DNA of 64,000 bases, from the NCBI RefSeq assembly GCF_913064665.1, contig NZ_CAJYBT010000009.1, forward strand, positions 1 through 64,000, read 5' to 3'. A model generated the notes under the pieces. It had not been told where the DNA came from and made no database searches. It was given only the letters and a program-made list of their open reading frames with translations. Source of the DNA: an uncultured Thioclava sp. GTDB lineage: Bacteria; Pseudomonadota; Alphaproteobacteria; Rhodobacterales; Rhodobacteraceae. Shown here piece after piece: positions 37,067 to 45,629 of the stretch. Both the position numbers and the translations under genes were made by a program. How positions within the stretch are numbered: position 1 is the stretch's first letter; every line of letters begins with the position of its first letter.

Positions 37067-37121
37067 CGGCTCCTCCCCTCTGGCGGCGGCCCGGCGCATC
37101 GACTGGCGCCGGGCCGTCTTG

Positions 37122-38123
37122 TCAATTGTCTTGCGCGACCGCGTCTTCGGCTTCTTTCAGCAGATCCGGGCCGATCGAATTGGCGAATTGCCCGTAGACA
37201 CCTTTCACTTTCTCGCGGAAGGCAGCAAGGTCGGCTACGTCATTGATCTGCATCCCCTCCGCCACAAGCTTTTCGCGGACCACGGATTCGTTGGCTTCGA
37301 CGGTCTTGCGTTCCTCCAGCACGGCTGTGTGCCCGGCTTCGCGGATCGCAGCCTGAACATCTGCAGGCAGACCATCGAGTGTCTTTTTCGAGATCAGCAG
37401 ATGGACCGCCGAATAGGTATGCCGGGTCATCGAGGCATATTTCACCACTTCGGGGAACTTGTTCGCCTGAACAACCGACAACGGAATTTCAAGCCCGTCG
37501 ATCGTCCCTTGCTGAACGGCGGTATAGACCTCACCCCAAGCCATCGGCACCGGGCTGCCGCCAAGCGAATTGAACATGTCAATAAAGACCGGGTTCTGCA
37601 TCGTGCGGAACTTGACGCCTTCAACATCCGAGGGTTTCTCGATCGGATGATCGTTGTTGATCATGTTGCGGAACCCGCCCTCGGCCGCACCAAGCGAAAC
37701 CACGCCGCGCTTTTCAAGATTGGCTGCCAGTTTCTCGCCGACCGGGCCATCAAGCACCTTATGTGCCTGCTCGGCGCTGGAAAACAGGAAAGGCAGGTCC
37801 AGCAGTTGGTAGCTTGGTTCGACCGTCGCGACCACAGCGTTGGTGATCACCCCCATGTCGATCGTGCCGAACTGCATGTTCTCCAGCACGTCCTTTTCGT
37901 CTCCAAGCTGCCTGTTGGGAAACAGCGCGACGCTGACCTTGCCCGGCATAGCCGCCTCGATCGCGTCTTTGAAAGCATGTGCTGTAACCGCGTAGGGGTC
38001 ATTAGGGCTGTCGGCGCTCAGCCAGGCGAGCTTCAGCTCAATATTTTGAGCCTGCGCCGCGCCGCTCAGGGCGGCAATCGCAATTGTGGTCGCAGCCGCG
38101 AGACTGCTCAATGTCCGTTTCAT
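37122..38123 (-). CDS. dctP: TRAP transporter solute-binding protein (DctP), system 2
   Basis: A DctP-family periplasmic protein of 333 residues with a signal peptide ending in AQA at about residue 25. It has the GVKFRTMQNPVFIDM segment with the carboxylate-binding Arg and the family's QGTIDGLEIP segment. Two adjacent ATG codons (38126, 38123) are possible; I prefer 38123 for its spacing to GGGAGGAG. It is the first gene of the minus-strand organic-acid cluster. Confidence 0.92.
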   Translation of the reverse strand: MKRTLSSLAAATTIAIAALSGAAQAQNIELKLAWLSADSPNDPYAVTAHAFKDAIEAAMPGKVSVALFPNRQLGDEKDVLENMQFGTIDMGVITNAVVATVEPSYQLLDLPFLFSSAEQAHKVLDGPVGEKLAANLEKRGVVSLGAAEGGFRNMINNDHPIEKPSDVEGVKFRTMQNPVFIDMFNSLGGSPVPMAWGEVYTAVQQGTIDGLEIPLSVVQANKFPEVVKYASMTRHTYSAVHLLISKKTLDGLPADVQAAIREAGHTAVLEERKTVEANESVVREKLVAEGMQINDVADLAAFREKVKGVYGQFANSIGPDLLKEAEDAVAQDN

Positions 38124-38126
38124 CAT

Positions 38127-38401
38127 TTCTCCTCCCATTCACCAATGCTCGCCAAGCGCGGCTGACCGGCCCAGGCATCGTCGGTGTCTGATGAGGTTGG
38201 CACAGCCCGGGCCGAGGGCGTTAGCCGTTTTTACCTGAAGGTGATGCAAATTCTTCATGTCAAAATGAATGAGGTGCATGAGCGTTCTATCTGGGCATGA
38301 TGCACGACATGCAGTGTGCCCTGCCGCATATGAAATGTAATGCAGTGCGCCGGGGCGCTATCAACACATCAGGAGATGGCCGCAAGCAAGGGAGAAGCCT
38401 C
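38127..38401. promoter_or_regulatory. Divergent promoter region of the organic-acid cluster
   Basis: This 275-base gap separates dctP2 (minus) from the deacetylase-family gene (plus). It has several ATGCA/TGCAT repeats between 38240 and 38345 (for example GATGCA, GGTGCATG, GATGCACGACATGCAG). They may be binding sites for the cluster regulator. No single clear promoter could be chosen. Confidence 0.4.
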
Positions 38402-39268
38402 ATGCCCCGAGATAACGTTCAACCAGAAATCGTCGAAGCCCCCAAAGGCTTCCGTTGGCCGGGCGACCGGCATGTAGCGGTCGTTTTCAATATCGCCTAC
38501 GAAGTCTGGTCAGAGGGTACATCCTCGGGCGTTGGGCCGATGGGCAATCCTCTCCCTGCCGGGGTTTTTGATCCCAATGCCGACAGTTACGGCAATTACG
38601 GTGCGCAAACAGGGATCAAGCGTCTCGTGAAAGAACTCGGGAAATCAGAGGTCTCGGCCAATATCTTTACCTCTGGTGCAATCGCTGAACGCGATCCCGA
38701 ACAGCTGCGCGCGGTGATTGAGGCGGGGCATGAAATTGTCGCGCACGGTTACGCACAGGATCTGATCCCCGCCAAGTTGAGCGCTGAAGACGATGCCCGA
38801 TACATTGCCCAGACGACGGATCTGCTGGGCGGTGCGCTTGGGCAGCATCCGAAAGGCTGGATCAGCCCACGTGCGACGGCTGGCCATGACACGATGCGCC
38901 GCCTGATTGGTGCGGGATATGAATGGCAAGGGGACATGCTTGATCGCGATCTGCCCTATCTGCAACGTTATCCCGAAGGCGAACTGATTTCGATTCCATT
39001 GACGATTGATTTCAACGACTTGTCGCACTCCATGCGGTTCGGGCGGACGCCGCGCCAATTCGTGGAAGTCTTCGATGACGCGCTGGAGCATATGCTGGCC
39101 AATACCGACGACCCGGTGATCATCGATGTTCTGGTGCATTGCCATTGCTACGGTCGCCCCGCCGGGGCTTGGGCCTATTCGGAAATTGCCAAGAAATGCG
39201 CTGGCCGCGACGATATCTGGGTCACCACCCGTGGTCAGATCGCCGAGCATTTCCGCAAGAGCCTGTGA
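38402..39268 (+). CDS. Polysaccharide deacetylase family protein (PuuE-like)
   Basis: A 288-residue NodB-fold protein of the PuuE/allantoinase-like branch of carbohydrate esterase family 4. The first metal-site motif, TFDDG in true deacetylases, reads VFNIAYE, and the second reads EIVAHGYAQD, so it is a divergent hydrolase, probably of small amides or ring compounds and not polysaccharides. The ATG at 38402 has GGGAG seven bases upstream. It is divergent from the TRAP/isomerase cluster and followed by a cupin gene 42 bases on, suggesting one pathway. Confidence 0.82.
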   Translation: MPRDNVQPEIVEAPKGFRWPGDRHVAVVFNIAYEVWSEGTSSGVGPMGNPLPAGVFDPNADSYGNYGAQTGIKRLVKELGKSEVSANIFTSGAIAERDPEQLRAVIEAGHEIVAHGYAQDLIPAKLSAEDDARYIAQTTDLLGGALGQHPKGWISPRATAGHDTMRRLIGAGYEWQGDMLDRDLPYLQRYPEGELISIPLTIDFNDLSHSMRFGRTPRQFVEVFDDALEHMLANTDDPVIIDVLVHCHCYGRPAGAWAYSEIAKKCAGRDDIWVTTRGQIAEHFRKSL

Positions 39269-39310
39269 CCGCGCATACCTGGGCACAAAAACTTAGCAAG
39301 GGAGACAAGG

Positions 39311-39679
39311 ATGTTGATTGATTGGAGTGCGCTGCCCACGGTGGGCGGAATGCGCGCAGGTTCGGACCGGCAAGGAATTTGCGGCGACAAGATCTCGGCC
39401 GTGCGTGTCGTGACCGAACCGGACGCAGAGTTCGATGGCAAGACCCATTGGCATGAGAACGAACAGCTGTTGGTGATGGTCGAGGGGATGGTGAAGGTCA
39501 CGATCGACGACCGTGAGATGGAAGCCAATCCGGGCGATCTGATTTTCTTTCCTGCAGGGTCGCGCCATGCTGCGATCGGCGTCGGACCCGAAGGGGCCGT
39601 CTATTACGAGATTTTCGCCCCCGCGCGCCCCGACCAGCTTCCCGGTTGGGTCGGCAGTTCCGTCCTGCGCTTCGACTAA
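39311..39679 (+). CDS. Cupin domain protein
   Basis: A 122-residue single-domain cupin. The first cupin motif contains THWHENEQLLVMVEG with the metal-binding His, His and Glu; the second reads PGDLIFFPAGSRHA with the last His. All likely ligands are present, so it may be an enzyme (isomerase or dioxygenase-like) and not only a sensor. The ATG has GGGAG six bases upstream. It is probably co-transcribed with the deacetylase-family gene and ends at a terminator near 39.79 kb. Confidence 0.85.
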   Translation: MLIDWSALPTVGGMRAGSDRQGICGDKISAVRVVTEPDAEFDGKTHWHENEQLLVMVEGMVKVTIDDREMEANPGDLIFFPAGSRHAAIGVGPEGAVYYEIFAPARPDQLPGWVGSSVLRFD

Positions 39680-39691
39680 GAGCGCCTGCCC

Positions 39692-39724
39692 CGGCCATCA
39701 GGCCCGTTCCCCACCTGATGGCCG
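39692..39724. repeat. Perfect 11-bp inverted repeat behind the cupin gene
   Basis: CGGCCATCAGG (39692-39702) and its exact complement (39714-39724) flank an 11-base loop, starting twelve bases after the cupin stop. A third, direct copy of CGGCCATCAG occurs at 39751-39760. No T-tract follows. It may stabilise the mRNA 3' end or mark the edge of an inserted element. Confidence 0.6.
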
Positions 39725-39762
39725 AAGACGGCAAATTGCCAAAAATCGGACGGCCATCAGCC

Positions 39763-39791
39763 CGGCCCCGCCACCACCGCGGGGCCGTTTT
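39763..39791 (+). terminator. Terminator of the deacetylase-cupin operon
   Basis: CGGCCCCG (39763-39770) pairs with CGGGGCCG (39780-39787) over a nine-base loop and is followed by TTTT. It lies about 85 bases after the cupin stop. Confidence 0.65.
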
Positions 39792-39849
39792 GATTCTATC
39801 AGGTCAACGAGCCGGACTGAGCATCTGACCAAAAAGGCATTGCCTGTCA

Positions 39850-40045
39850 TGGGACGCGAGGTGGGACCGAAGATCTCAGACAAACGAGAGAAGCCGGAAG
39901 CCCTCCTCACCAAGCTGCGGCGGGTTGAAGGGCTGCAGGTTCCAGGCGCAAAGCTTGCAGATGCGGTGCGCCAGATCAGGAACTCCCTGCGTCGGTGGCC
40001 GACACGTCGCAAAGACAGCCACGGCGCACCTAGCCAACGCGCACT
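39850..40045 (+). pseudogene. Remnant of an IS3-family OrfA transposase
   Basis: Translation from the ATG at 39850 gives a segment containing SDKREKPEALLTKLRRVEG and KLADAVRQI, closely resembling the start of IS3-family (IS407-like) OrfA proteins, where a YYRWRK helix-turn-helix end should follow. Here the similarity breaks after residue 41, and no OrfB or intact ends are present. It is a decayed fragment in an otherwise gene-free stretch between the cupin and soxG. Confidence 0.6.
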
Positions 40046-40208
40046 AGGTCAATTTAATCCGAAGGATCACCCTCACACCGGATCCGGAAAATCCAAAGCA
40101 CCTGAACGCCGAGATCGAAATTGACCTCGGCGATTTGCTGTGTGCCGCAGAGCAACCGATGCTCTTGATTGAGAGAGGCACAGGGGATCGGCAAATAGCG
40201 GTCAAGCT

Positions 40209-40268
40209 GGGGGCGCTGCCCCCGGCTCCTGTGGAGCCTCCCCCGGGATATTTGGATCAAGAGGAAGG
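40209..40268. repeat. Dispersed GC-rich palindromic repeat, copy B
   Basis: GGGGGCGCTGCCCCC, a GGCTCC/GGAGCC palindrome, CTCCCCCGGG and the tail ATATTTGGATCAAGAGGAAG match copy A (13369-13423) in order. The tail overlaps the last codons of soxG, so the repeat forms the very 3' end of the sox operon. Confidence 0.72.
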
Positions 40269-40829
40269 AGAGGCGGTTTCGAAAAGCTCTGATCCGGGGC
40301 GCGCGGATATTTCGAGCAGCCCCATCACGTAACTCGCGACCGAGCGAAAACAGATCAGCGAAATTTCATTTGGGCCCGAGCGCCAGAACGCGGCAGGCAC
40401 TTGCGCCAGACGCGTGCGGCGCATCTCTCCCGTGGGCAGAGCCGCGATATCGGCGGGGCACAATTTCATGATGACCTGATCGGATTTCGCGCCTTGGATG
40501 CGAAACAGCGCGCGCGCATCCGAAACATTACCGATCAGCGCATGAGTTTTCTCCAGCGCCTCCGACAGCGTCCGCGCCAGTTGCGCGGCCTGCGCATGAT
40601 CGCATATCAGCAGCAATTCATCCGGGCTCATCCACGCCAACGCGCCGCTTTCGGCTTCCACGATCTGGCGCGGCTCAGGCTTGGGAAAACCATGCGCCTT
40701 CAGCGCCTTGAGAAGCGTTTTTGATGTTAAATCACAGCGGATCGACAGCATCCCGACCAGCCCGGCTTCGGCCACGGTGACAAAGCCCTCATGCGTTGCG
40801 CCTTGCAAGGCGCTCACAGCGTCAGACAT
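40257..40829 (-). CDS. soxG: Sarcosine oxidase subunit gamma
   Basis: The gamma subunit of heterotetrameric sarcosine oxidase, 190 residues. It has the SLIxCD, SPDELLLICD and GNVSDARALFRIQG segments conserved in SoxG, which is structurally related to the C-terminal part of SoxA/aminomethyltransferases. I start it at ATG 40829, inside the end of soxA (8-base overlap), with GGAG upstream. It is the last gene of the soxBDAG operon; its final codons are formed by the dispersed repeat. Confidence 0.93.
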   Translation of the reverse strand: MSDAVSALQGATHEGFVTVAEAGLVGMLSIRCDLTSKTLLKALKAHGFPKPEPRQIVEAESGALAWMSPDELLLICDHAQAAQLARTLSEALEKTHALIGNVSDARALFRIQGAKSDQVIMKLCPADIAALPTGEMRRTRLAQVPAAFWRSGPNEISLICFRSVASYVMGLLEISARPGSELFETASPSS

Positions 40830-43776
40830 TCTGCTTCTCCCCGTCCTTGTCGTAAAAGACCGGATCGGTGATGCGCGCCTTGACCATCGCATCGCCCTCT
40901 CCGGTAAACTCAATCACCTCACCCATCCGGTCGGGCCCGTGCAGCACCAGCCCCATCGCAATGCCTTTGCCGATCGTGGGCGAATAATAGGTTGAGGTGA
41001 CGCGGCCTTGGGTGTTGCGCTGCCCATTGGCGTTATAGCCATCTGCGGGGGCGTGGCTGCCATCGGGGATCACCGAGCCATCAAGTGTTTCTAGCCCGAC
41101 CAGTTTCCAGCGGTTGGGATCAGTCATATGCGGGCGCTGTTGGGCGCGTTTTCCAAGGTAGTCGGACTTCTTTTTCGAAATCGCCCAGTTCAGCCCCAGA
41201 TCCTGCGGGATCACCGTGCCGTCGGTCTCATCCCCGATCATGATAAAGCCCTTTTCAGCGCGCATCACATGCAGCGCTTCGGTGCCGTAGGGCATGACGC
41301 CAAGGTCTTTGCCCTCGGCGACCAGTTTCTCCCACAGCGCAAGGCCCTGCGAGGCGGGCACGGCGATTTCGTAGCTGAGTTCGCCTGAGAAGGAGATCCG
41401 GAAGATGCGGGCGTCGAAACCGCCAAGCCTGCCCTCAAGCCATTGCATGAAGGGCAAGGCCTCTTTGGACAGATCCATGCCGCCAAGCCTCTCCAGCAAC
41501 TGGCGCGCCTTGGGCCCGACCACTGCGATCTGGGCGAATTGCTCGGTGAGATTGGCGGTATAGACCTTCCAGTCCCACCATTCGCATTGCAGCCAATCCT
41601 CCATCCAGCTGTGGATGCGATCGGCCCCGCCCGAAGTGGTGTGGCACAGCCAGCTATCGTCAGACAGGCGCGCCACGACACCGTCATCCATTAGAAAGCC
41701 GTTCTCGTTGCACATCAGCCCGTAGCGGCATTTTCCGACCGGCAGGGTCGACATCATGTTGGTATAGAGCATGTCGAGGAAGCGTCCGGCATCGGGCCCT
41801 TTCACCACGATCTTGCCTAGCGTCGAGGCATCGAGCAGCCCGACATTGCTGCGCGTATTGGTGATCTCGCGATTGACCGCCTCGCGATGGGATTCGCCCG
41901 CTTTCGGATAGCAATAGGGGCGGCGCCATTGGCCCACCGGCTCCCAATGGGCGTGGCGCGCCTCGTGCCAGCTTTGCATCGGCGTGCGGCGCAGGGGTTG
42001 GAACAGCGGCCCCTTGGCCTCAGCAGTGATCGCGCCAAGGCTGATCGGAGTGTAGGGCGGGCGGAAAGTGGTGGTCCCGGTGGCCGGGATCGGCTGACCT
42101 AGCGCATCAGAAAGCACGGCGAGCCCGTTGATATTGCTTAACTTCCCCTGATCGGTCGCCATGCCGAGCGTGGTGTAGCGCTTGGTATGTTCAACGCTTT
42201 CATAGCCCTCGCGCGCCGCAAGCTGCACATCCGAGACCTTCACGTCATTCTGAAAATCAAGGAAGCTTTTGAAGCGCAACGCAGGGGGTGCGCCTGCCGG
42301 CATTTGCCAGACCGGCATCATCGCGGCCTCATCGCTGGAACAGGCGCCAAGCCCCGCCCCCCCCATGACCGCCGCCAAGGTCAGATCGCCATTGGCCGCA
42401 CCGACCACCTGCACCATCGCCGTGCCATCCGCGCCCAGGGGGGGGCGCTCGGGATCGGGGCGGAACATCGCCTGCCCCGCGTCCCAGATCAGCTTGCCGC
42501 CACAATGCGACCACAGATGCACAACCGGCGACCAGCCGCCCGACATTGCCACGCAGTCGCAGTCGATGGTTTCAATCGCACCGCCCTCGCCAGCCTGTGT
42601 GCAGATTTCCACCCCCGAGACCTGCTGGCGCCCCAAAACCTTGGCCACCGCGCGCCCCTCAAGCACGCGCACGCCGCGCGCCTTGACCTCTTGGGGCAGC
42701 GCGCCGTGACTGGTCTCGCGCGCATCCACAATAGCGGGCACCGACAGCCCGGCATCCAGCAGCGCCAGCGCCGTGCGATAGGCATCGTCATTATTGGTCA
42801 CGATCACCGTGCGATCCCCGGGCGAGACCGCCCAATTCGCCACATAATCGCGCACCGCACTGGCCAGCATCACGCCGGGCACGTCATTACCCGCGAAGGC
42901 CAGCGGGCGCTCGATTGCGCCCGTCGCAGTGATCGTGCGCCCTGCGCGGATGCGCCACAAACGATGGCGCGGCAGGTCAGCACCGGGGCGGGTATCGCCC
43001 ACGCTTTCCAGCCCGATGACATAGCCATGATCATATTGACCCGCCGCCATCAGCCGTGTGCGCAGCGTGACATTTTCCATCGATTCAAGCTCTTGCAGGG
43101 TTGTCTTAATCCAGTCGCAAGCCTCGAACCCGTCGATCTGGCCGCCATCGACAGGCGTGCGCCCGCCCCAATACGCGCTTTGCTCAACCAGCCAGACGCG
43201 CTTGCCCGCGCGCCCTTCGCGCAGCGCCGCCGCAAGCCCTGCCACACCGCCGCCCACAACCAGCACATCGCAATGCGCATAGGCCTGTTCGTAGCGGTCG
43301 GGATCGGCCTCTTTGGGCACGCCGCCGAGCCCTGCGGATTTGCGAATGATCGGCTCAAACAGGTGTTTCCACGCGGCTTGCGGGGCCATGAAGGTCTTGT
43401 AGTAGAACCCTGCGGGAAGGAATTTGTAGAACGCGTCGTTGATCTCGCCAACGTCGAATTCAAGGCTGGGCCAGTGGTTCTGGCTGCGCGTTTCCGCGCC
43501 CTCGAACAGCTCGGTCGTGGTGGTGCGCTGATCGGGTTCGAAACGGGCGTTGCGACCAAGCCCCACCAGCGCGTTGGGTTCTTCGACGCCGCTGGCCATG
43601 ATCCCACGCGGGCGGTGATATTTGAACGAGCGCCCGACCATCACCTGCCCCGCCCCGAGCAGCGCTGAGGCCAGCGTGTCGCCCTCATAGCCCTGCATCG
43701 GCTTGCCGTTGAAAGTGAAATTCAGCCGTTTTGCGCGATCAATCAGGCGACCGCCCTTGCTTAGACGTGTGCTCAT
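40822..43776 (-). CDS. soxA: Sarcosine oxidase subunit alpha
   Basis: The large subunit of tetrameric sarcosine oxidase, 984 residues. It has an N-terminal ferredoxin-like region (FNGKPMQGYEGDTLASALLG), an NAD/FAD-type disulfide reductase domain with VVGGGVAGLAAAL near residue 175 and a C-terminal aminomethyltransferase-like domain that passes the methyl group to tetrahydrofolate. The enzyme converts sarcosine to glycine with 5,10-methylene-THF and hydrogen peroxide. I start it at ATG 43776 with GGGAG eight bases upstream; it overlaps soxD and soxG, the normal operon order. Confidence 0.96.
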   Translation of the reverse strand: MSTRLSKGGRLIDRAKRLNFTFNGKPMQGYEGDTLASALLGAGQVMVGRSFKYHRPRGIMASGVEEPNALVGLGRNARFEPDQRTTTTELFEGAETRSQNHWPSLEFDVGEINDAFYKFLPAGFYYKTFMAPQAAWKHLFEPIIRKSAGLGGVPKEADPDRYEQAYAHCDVLVVGGGVAGLAAALREGRAGKRVWLVEQSAYWGGRTPVDGGQIDGFEACDWIKTTLQELESMENVTLRTRLMAAGQYDHGYVIGLESVGDTRPGADLPRHRLWRIRAGRTITATGAIERPLAFAGNDVPGVMLASAVRDYVANWAVSPGDRTVIVTNNDDAYRTALALLDAGLSVPAIVDARETSHGALPQEVKARGVRVLEGRAVAKVLGRQQVSGVEICTQAGEGGAIETIDCDCVAMSGGWSPVVHLWSHCGGKLIWDAGQAMFRPDPERPPLGADGTAMVQVVGAANGDLTLAAVMGGAGLGACSSDEAAMMPVWQMPAGAPPALRFKSFLDFQNDVKVSDVQLAAREGYESVEHTKRYTTLGMATDQGKLSNINGLAVLSDALGQPIPATGTTTFRPPYTPISLGAITAEAKGPLFQPLRRTPMQSWHEARHAHWEPVGQWRRPYCYPKAGESHREAVNREITNTRSNVGLLDASTLGKIVVKGPDAGRFLDMLYTNMMSTLPVGKCRYGLMCNENGFLMDDGVVARLSDDSWLCHTTSGGADRIHSWMEDWLQCEWWDWKVYTANLTEQFAQIAVVGPKARQLLERLGGMDLSKEALPFMQWLEGRLGGFDARIFRISFSGELSYEIAVPASQGLALWEKLVAEGKDLGVMPYGTEALHVMRAEKGFIMIGDETDGTVIPQDLGLNWAISKKKSDYLGKRAQQRPHMTDPNRWKLVGLETLDGSVIPDGSHAPADGYNANGQRNTQGRVTSTYYSPTIGKGIAMGLVLHGPDRMGEVIEFTGEGDAMVKARITDPVFYDKDGEKQNV

Positions 43777-44096
43777 GCTTGAGGCTCCCATTCGGGCCGT
43801 TTCGCCTTGATTTTCTTAATCAAATCGGCAGGCGGCTTGTGGGTTTGCGCCGCGTAGGTGCCAAAGACTTCCAGCGTCGCGGTGCAACGCGCGGCCAAGA
43901 ACCACTTGCCGCAGCCATAGGCGTGACGCCAGCGTTCGAAATGCACGCCTTTGGGGTTCTTGCGCGCGAACAGGTAGCCCTCAAAGTCGGCATCCGAGGA
44001 ATCCGGGCCGAAGCGTTTGAGATGGGCCTCGCCGCCGGGCGCGAATTCGGTTTCCTCGGCGGTAATGCCGCAGCAGGGACAGGTGAGGGTCAGCAT
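43773..44096 (-). CDS. soxD: Sarcosine oxidase subunit delta
   Basis: The small delta subunit, 107 residues, with a zinc site made by CPCCG near the N-terminus and YGCGKWF later, and the conserved FARKNPKGVHFERW segment. It overlaps soxA by four bases (ATGA). The ATG at 44096 has only a weak AAGG ribosome site, and the region upstream is the palindromic repeat C, so expression of soxD may depend on read-through past that hairpin from soxB. Confidence 0.93.
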   Translation of the reverse strand: MLTLTCPCCGITAEETEFAPGGEAHLKRFGPDSSDADFEGYLFARKNPKGVHFERWRHAYGCGKWFLAARCTATLEVFGTYAAQTHKPPADLIKKIKAKRPEWEPQA

Positions 44097-44122
44097 GTCA
44101 GCGGGCCTTTGCTTGGCAGGCG

Positions 44123-44174
44123 CCGGGGGCTTCGCGCCCCCGGACCCCCGCGGGATATTTTCGTCAAGAGGAAG
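44123..44174. repeat. Dispersed GC-rich palindromic repeat, copy C, inside the sox operon
   Basis: CCGGGGGC, loop TTCGC and GCCCCCGG (44123-44143) form an 8-bp hairpin followed by ACCCCCGCGGGATATTTTCGTCAAGAGGAAG, whose second half matches copies A and B. It fills the soxB-soxD gap, so a strong hairpin sits in the middle of an otherwise overlapping operon. Confidence 0.7.
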
Positions 44175-44187
44175 ACAGATTGCGCCA

Positions 44188-45432
44188 TCAATGCGCCACC
44201 CCTGCCGCCACCGACTCGTCGATGAAACGGCCTTCCTTAAACCGGTTGAGGTTGAATTCGGCGGCCAGCGGTGAGTGGCCGCGCGCAATCAGTTCGGCCA
44301 TTGCAAAACCCGAGCCGGGAATCGATTTGAACCCGCCAGTGCCCCAGCCGCAATTGACGAAGATGCCCTCAACCGGGGTTTTGGACAGGATCGGAGAGCG
44401 GTCGCCCGTCATATCCACGATACCGCCCCATTGGCGCAGCATCTTGAGACGCGAGATGATCGGGAAGGTTTCGACCAGCGCGCGGGTGGTTTCCTCAACA
44501 TGATGCCAACTGCCCCTTTGGGTGTAGTTGTTAAACCCGTCCGTGCCGCCGCCGATCACCATTTCACCCTTGTCCGATTGGCTCATATAGCCGTGCACGG
44601 TGTTGGCCATTACGACCACATCCATGCAGGGTTTGATGGGTTCAGACACCCAAGCTTGCAGCGCCACGCTTTCGATTGGCAGGCGGAAGCCGCCCATTTC
44701 GGCCAGAACCGAGCTATGGCCCGCTACCACAATTGCGAGGTTTTCACAGCCGATCTCGCCCTTGCTCGTGGTGATTCCTGTCACTTTTCCTGCATTTTGC
44801 GAGATTCCAGTGACTTCGCATTGCTGAATGATATCCATCCCCATGCTTGAGCAGGCGCGCGCATAGCCCCAGGCCACCGCATCATGGCGCGCGGTGCCGC
44901 CACGGGCCTGATACAGGGCCCCCAGCACCGGATAGCGCGGCCCGTCGATATTGAGGATTGGCACCAATTCCTTCACGCGTTCGGGTCCGATCCATTCAGT
45001 GGCGATACCTTGCAGGCGGTTTGCATGGACCGTGCGCTGATAGCCGCGCACCTCATGTTCTGTCTGGCCCAGCATCAACAACCCGCGCGGCGAGAACATC
45101 ACGTTATAATTAAGATCGCGGCTCAGCCCCTCATACAGTGAGCGGGCCTTTTCATAGATCGCCGCCGAAGGGTCCTGCAGGTAATTCGAGCGGATGATCG
45201 TGGTGTTGCGCCCGGTATTGCCCCCGCCCAGCCAGCCTTTTTCGATCACCGCGACATCGGTGATCCCGTGCACCTTGCCCAAGTAATAGGCCGTCGCCAG
45301 TCCATGGCCGCCTGCGCCGATCACGACCACCTTGTAGCGTTTCTTGGGCTCGGGGCTGCGCCAAGCCCGCTCCCATCCCGCGTGATAGCGCAGCGCCTCG
45401 CGCGCGACAGCAAAGATCGAATAGCGTTTCAT
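44188..45432 (-). CDS. soxB: Sarcosine oxidase subunit beta
   Basis: The flavoprotein subunit that oxidises sarcosine, 414 residues. It has the FAD motif VVIGAGGHGLATAYYL near residue 36, the GNTGRNTTIIRSNYL segment and GGTARHDAVAWG, which contains the His that carries covalent FMN in tetrameric sarcosine oxidases. I start it at ATG 45432 with GAGGG six bases upstream, giving the usual MKRYS N-terminus. It is the first gene of the operon. Confidence 0.95.
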   Translation of the reverse strand: MKRYSIFAVAREALRYHAGWERAWRSPEPKKRYKVVVIGAGGHGLATAYYLGKVHGITDVAVIEKGWLGGGNTGRNTTIIRSNYLQDPSAAIYEKARSLYEGLSRDLNYNVMFSPRGLLMLGQTEHEVRGYQRTVHANRLQGIATEWIGPERVKELVPILNIDGPRYPVLGALYQARGGTARHDAVAWGYARACSSMGMDIIQQCEVTGISQNAGKVTGITTSKGEIGCENLAIVVAGHSSVLAEMGGFRLPIESVALQAWVSEPIKPCMDVVVMANTVHGYMSQSDKGEMVIGGGTDGFNNYTQRGSWHHVEETTRALVETFPIISRLKMLRQWGGIVDMTGDRSPILSKTPVEGIFVNCGWGTGGFKSIPGSGFAMAELIARGHSPLAAEFNLNRFKEGRFIDESVAAGVAH

Positions 45433-45629
45433 GGGCGGCCCTCGGTAACTGATCTGGCGACTCTCATCTGTCTTTGTGATGGACTGCGCGCCCCTTTGAC
45501 AGCCCCCCCGATGCGGCATTGCAGAGAAAAAAGCGACATCAGGCTGCGACATCGCGCTCCATCGTGGTGCTGGGGGCTTTCAGGCAGGGCATTTCTCGCC
45601 TAAATGAATGCGCAAGGAGAGGAAACGCC

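Noticed and set aside
39680..40124. A continuous plus-strand gene running from the cupin region to 40.1 kb
   Set aside because: It crosses the cupin gene out of frame and a terminator; only the IS3 OrfA-like segment is recognisable.
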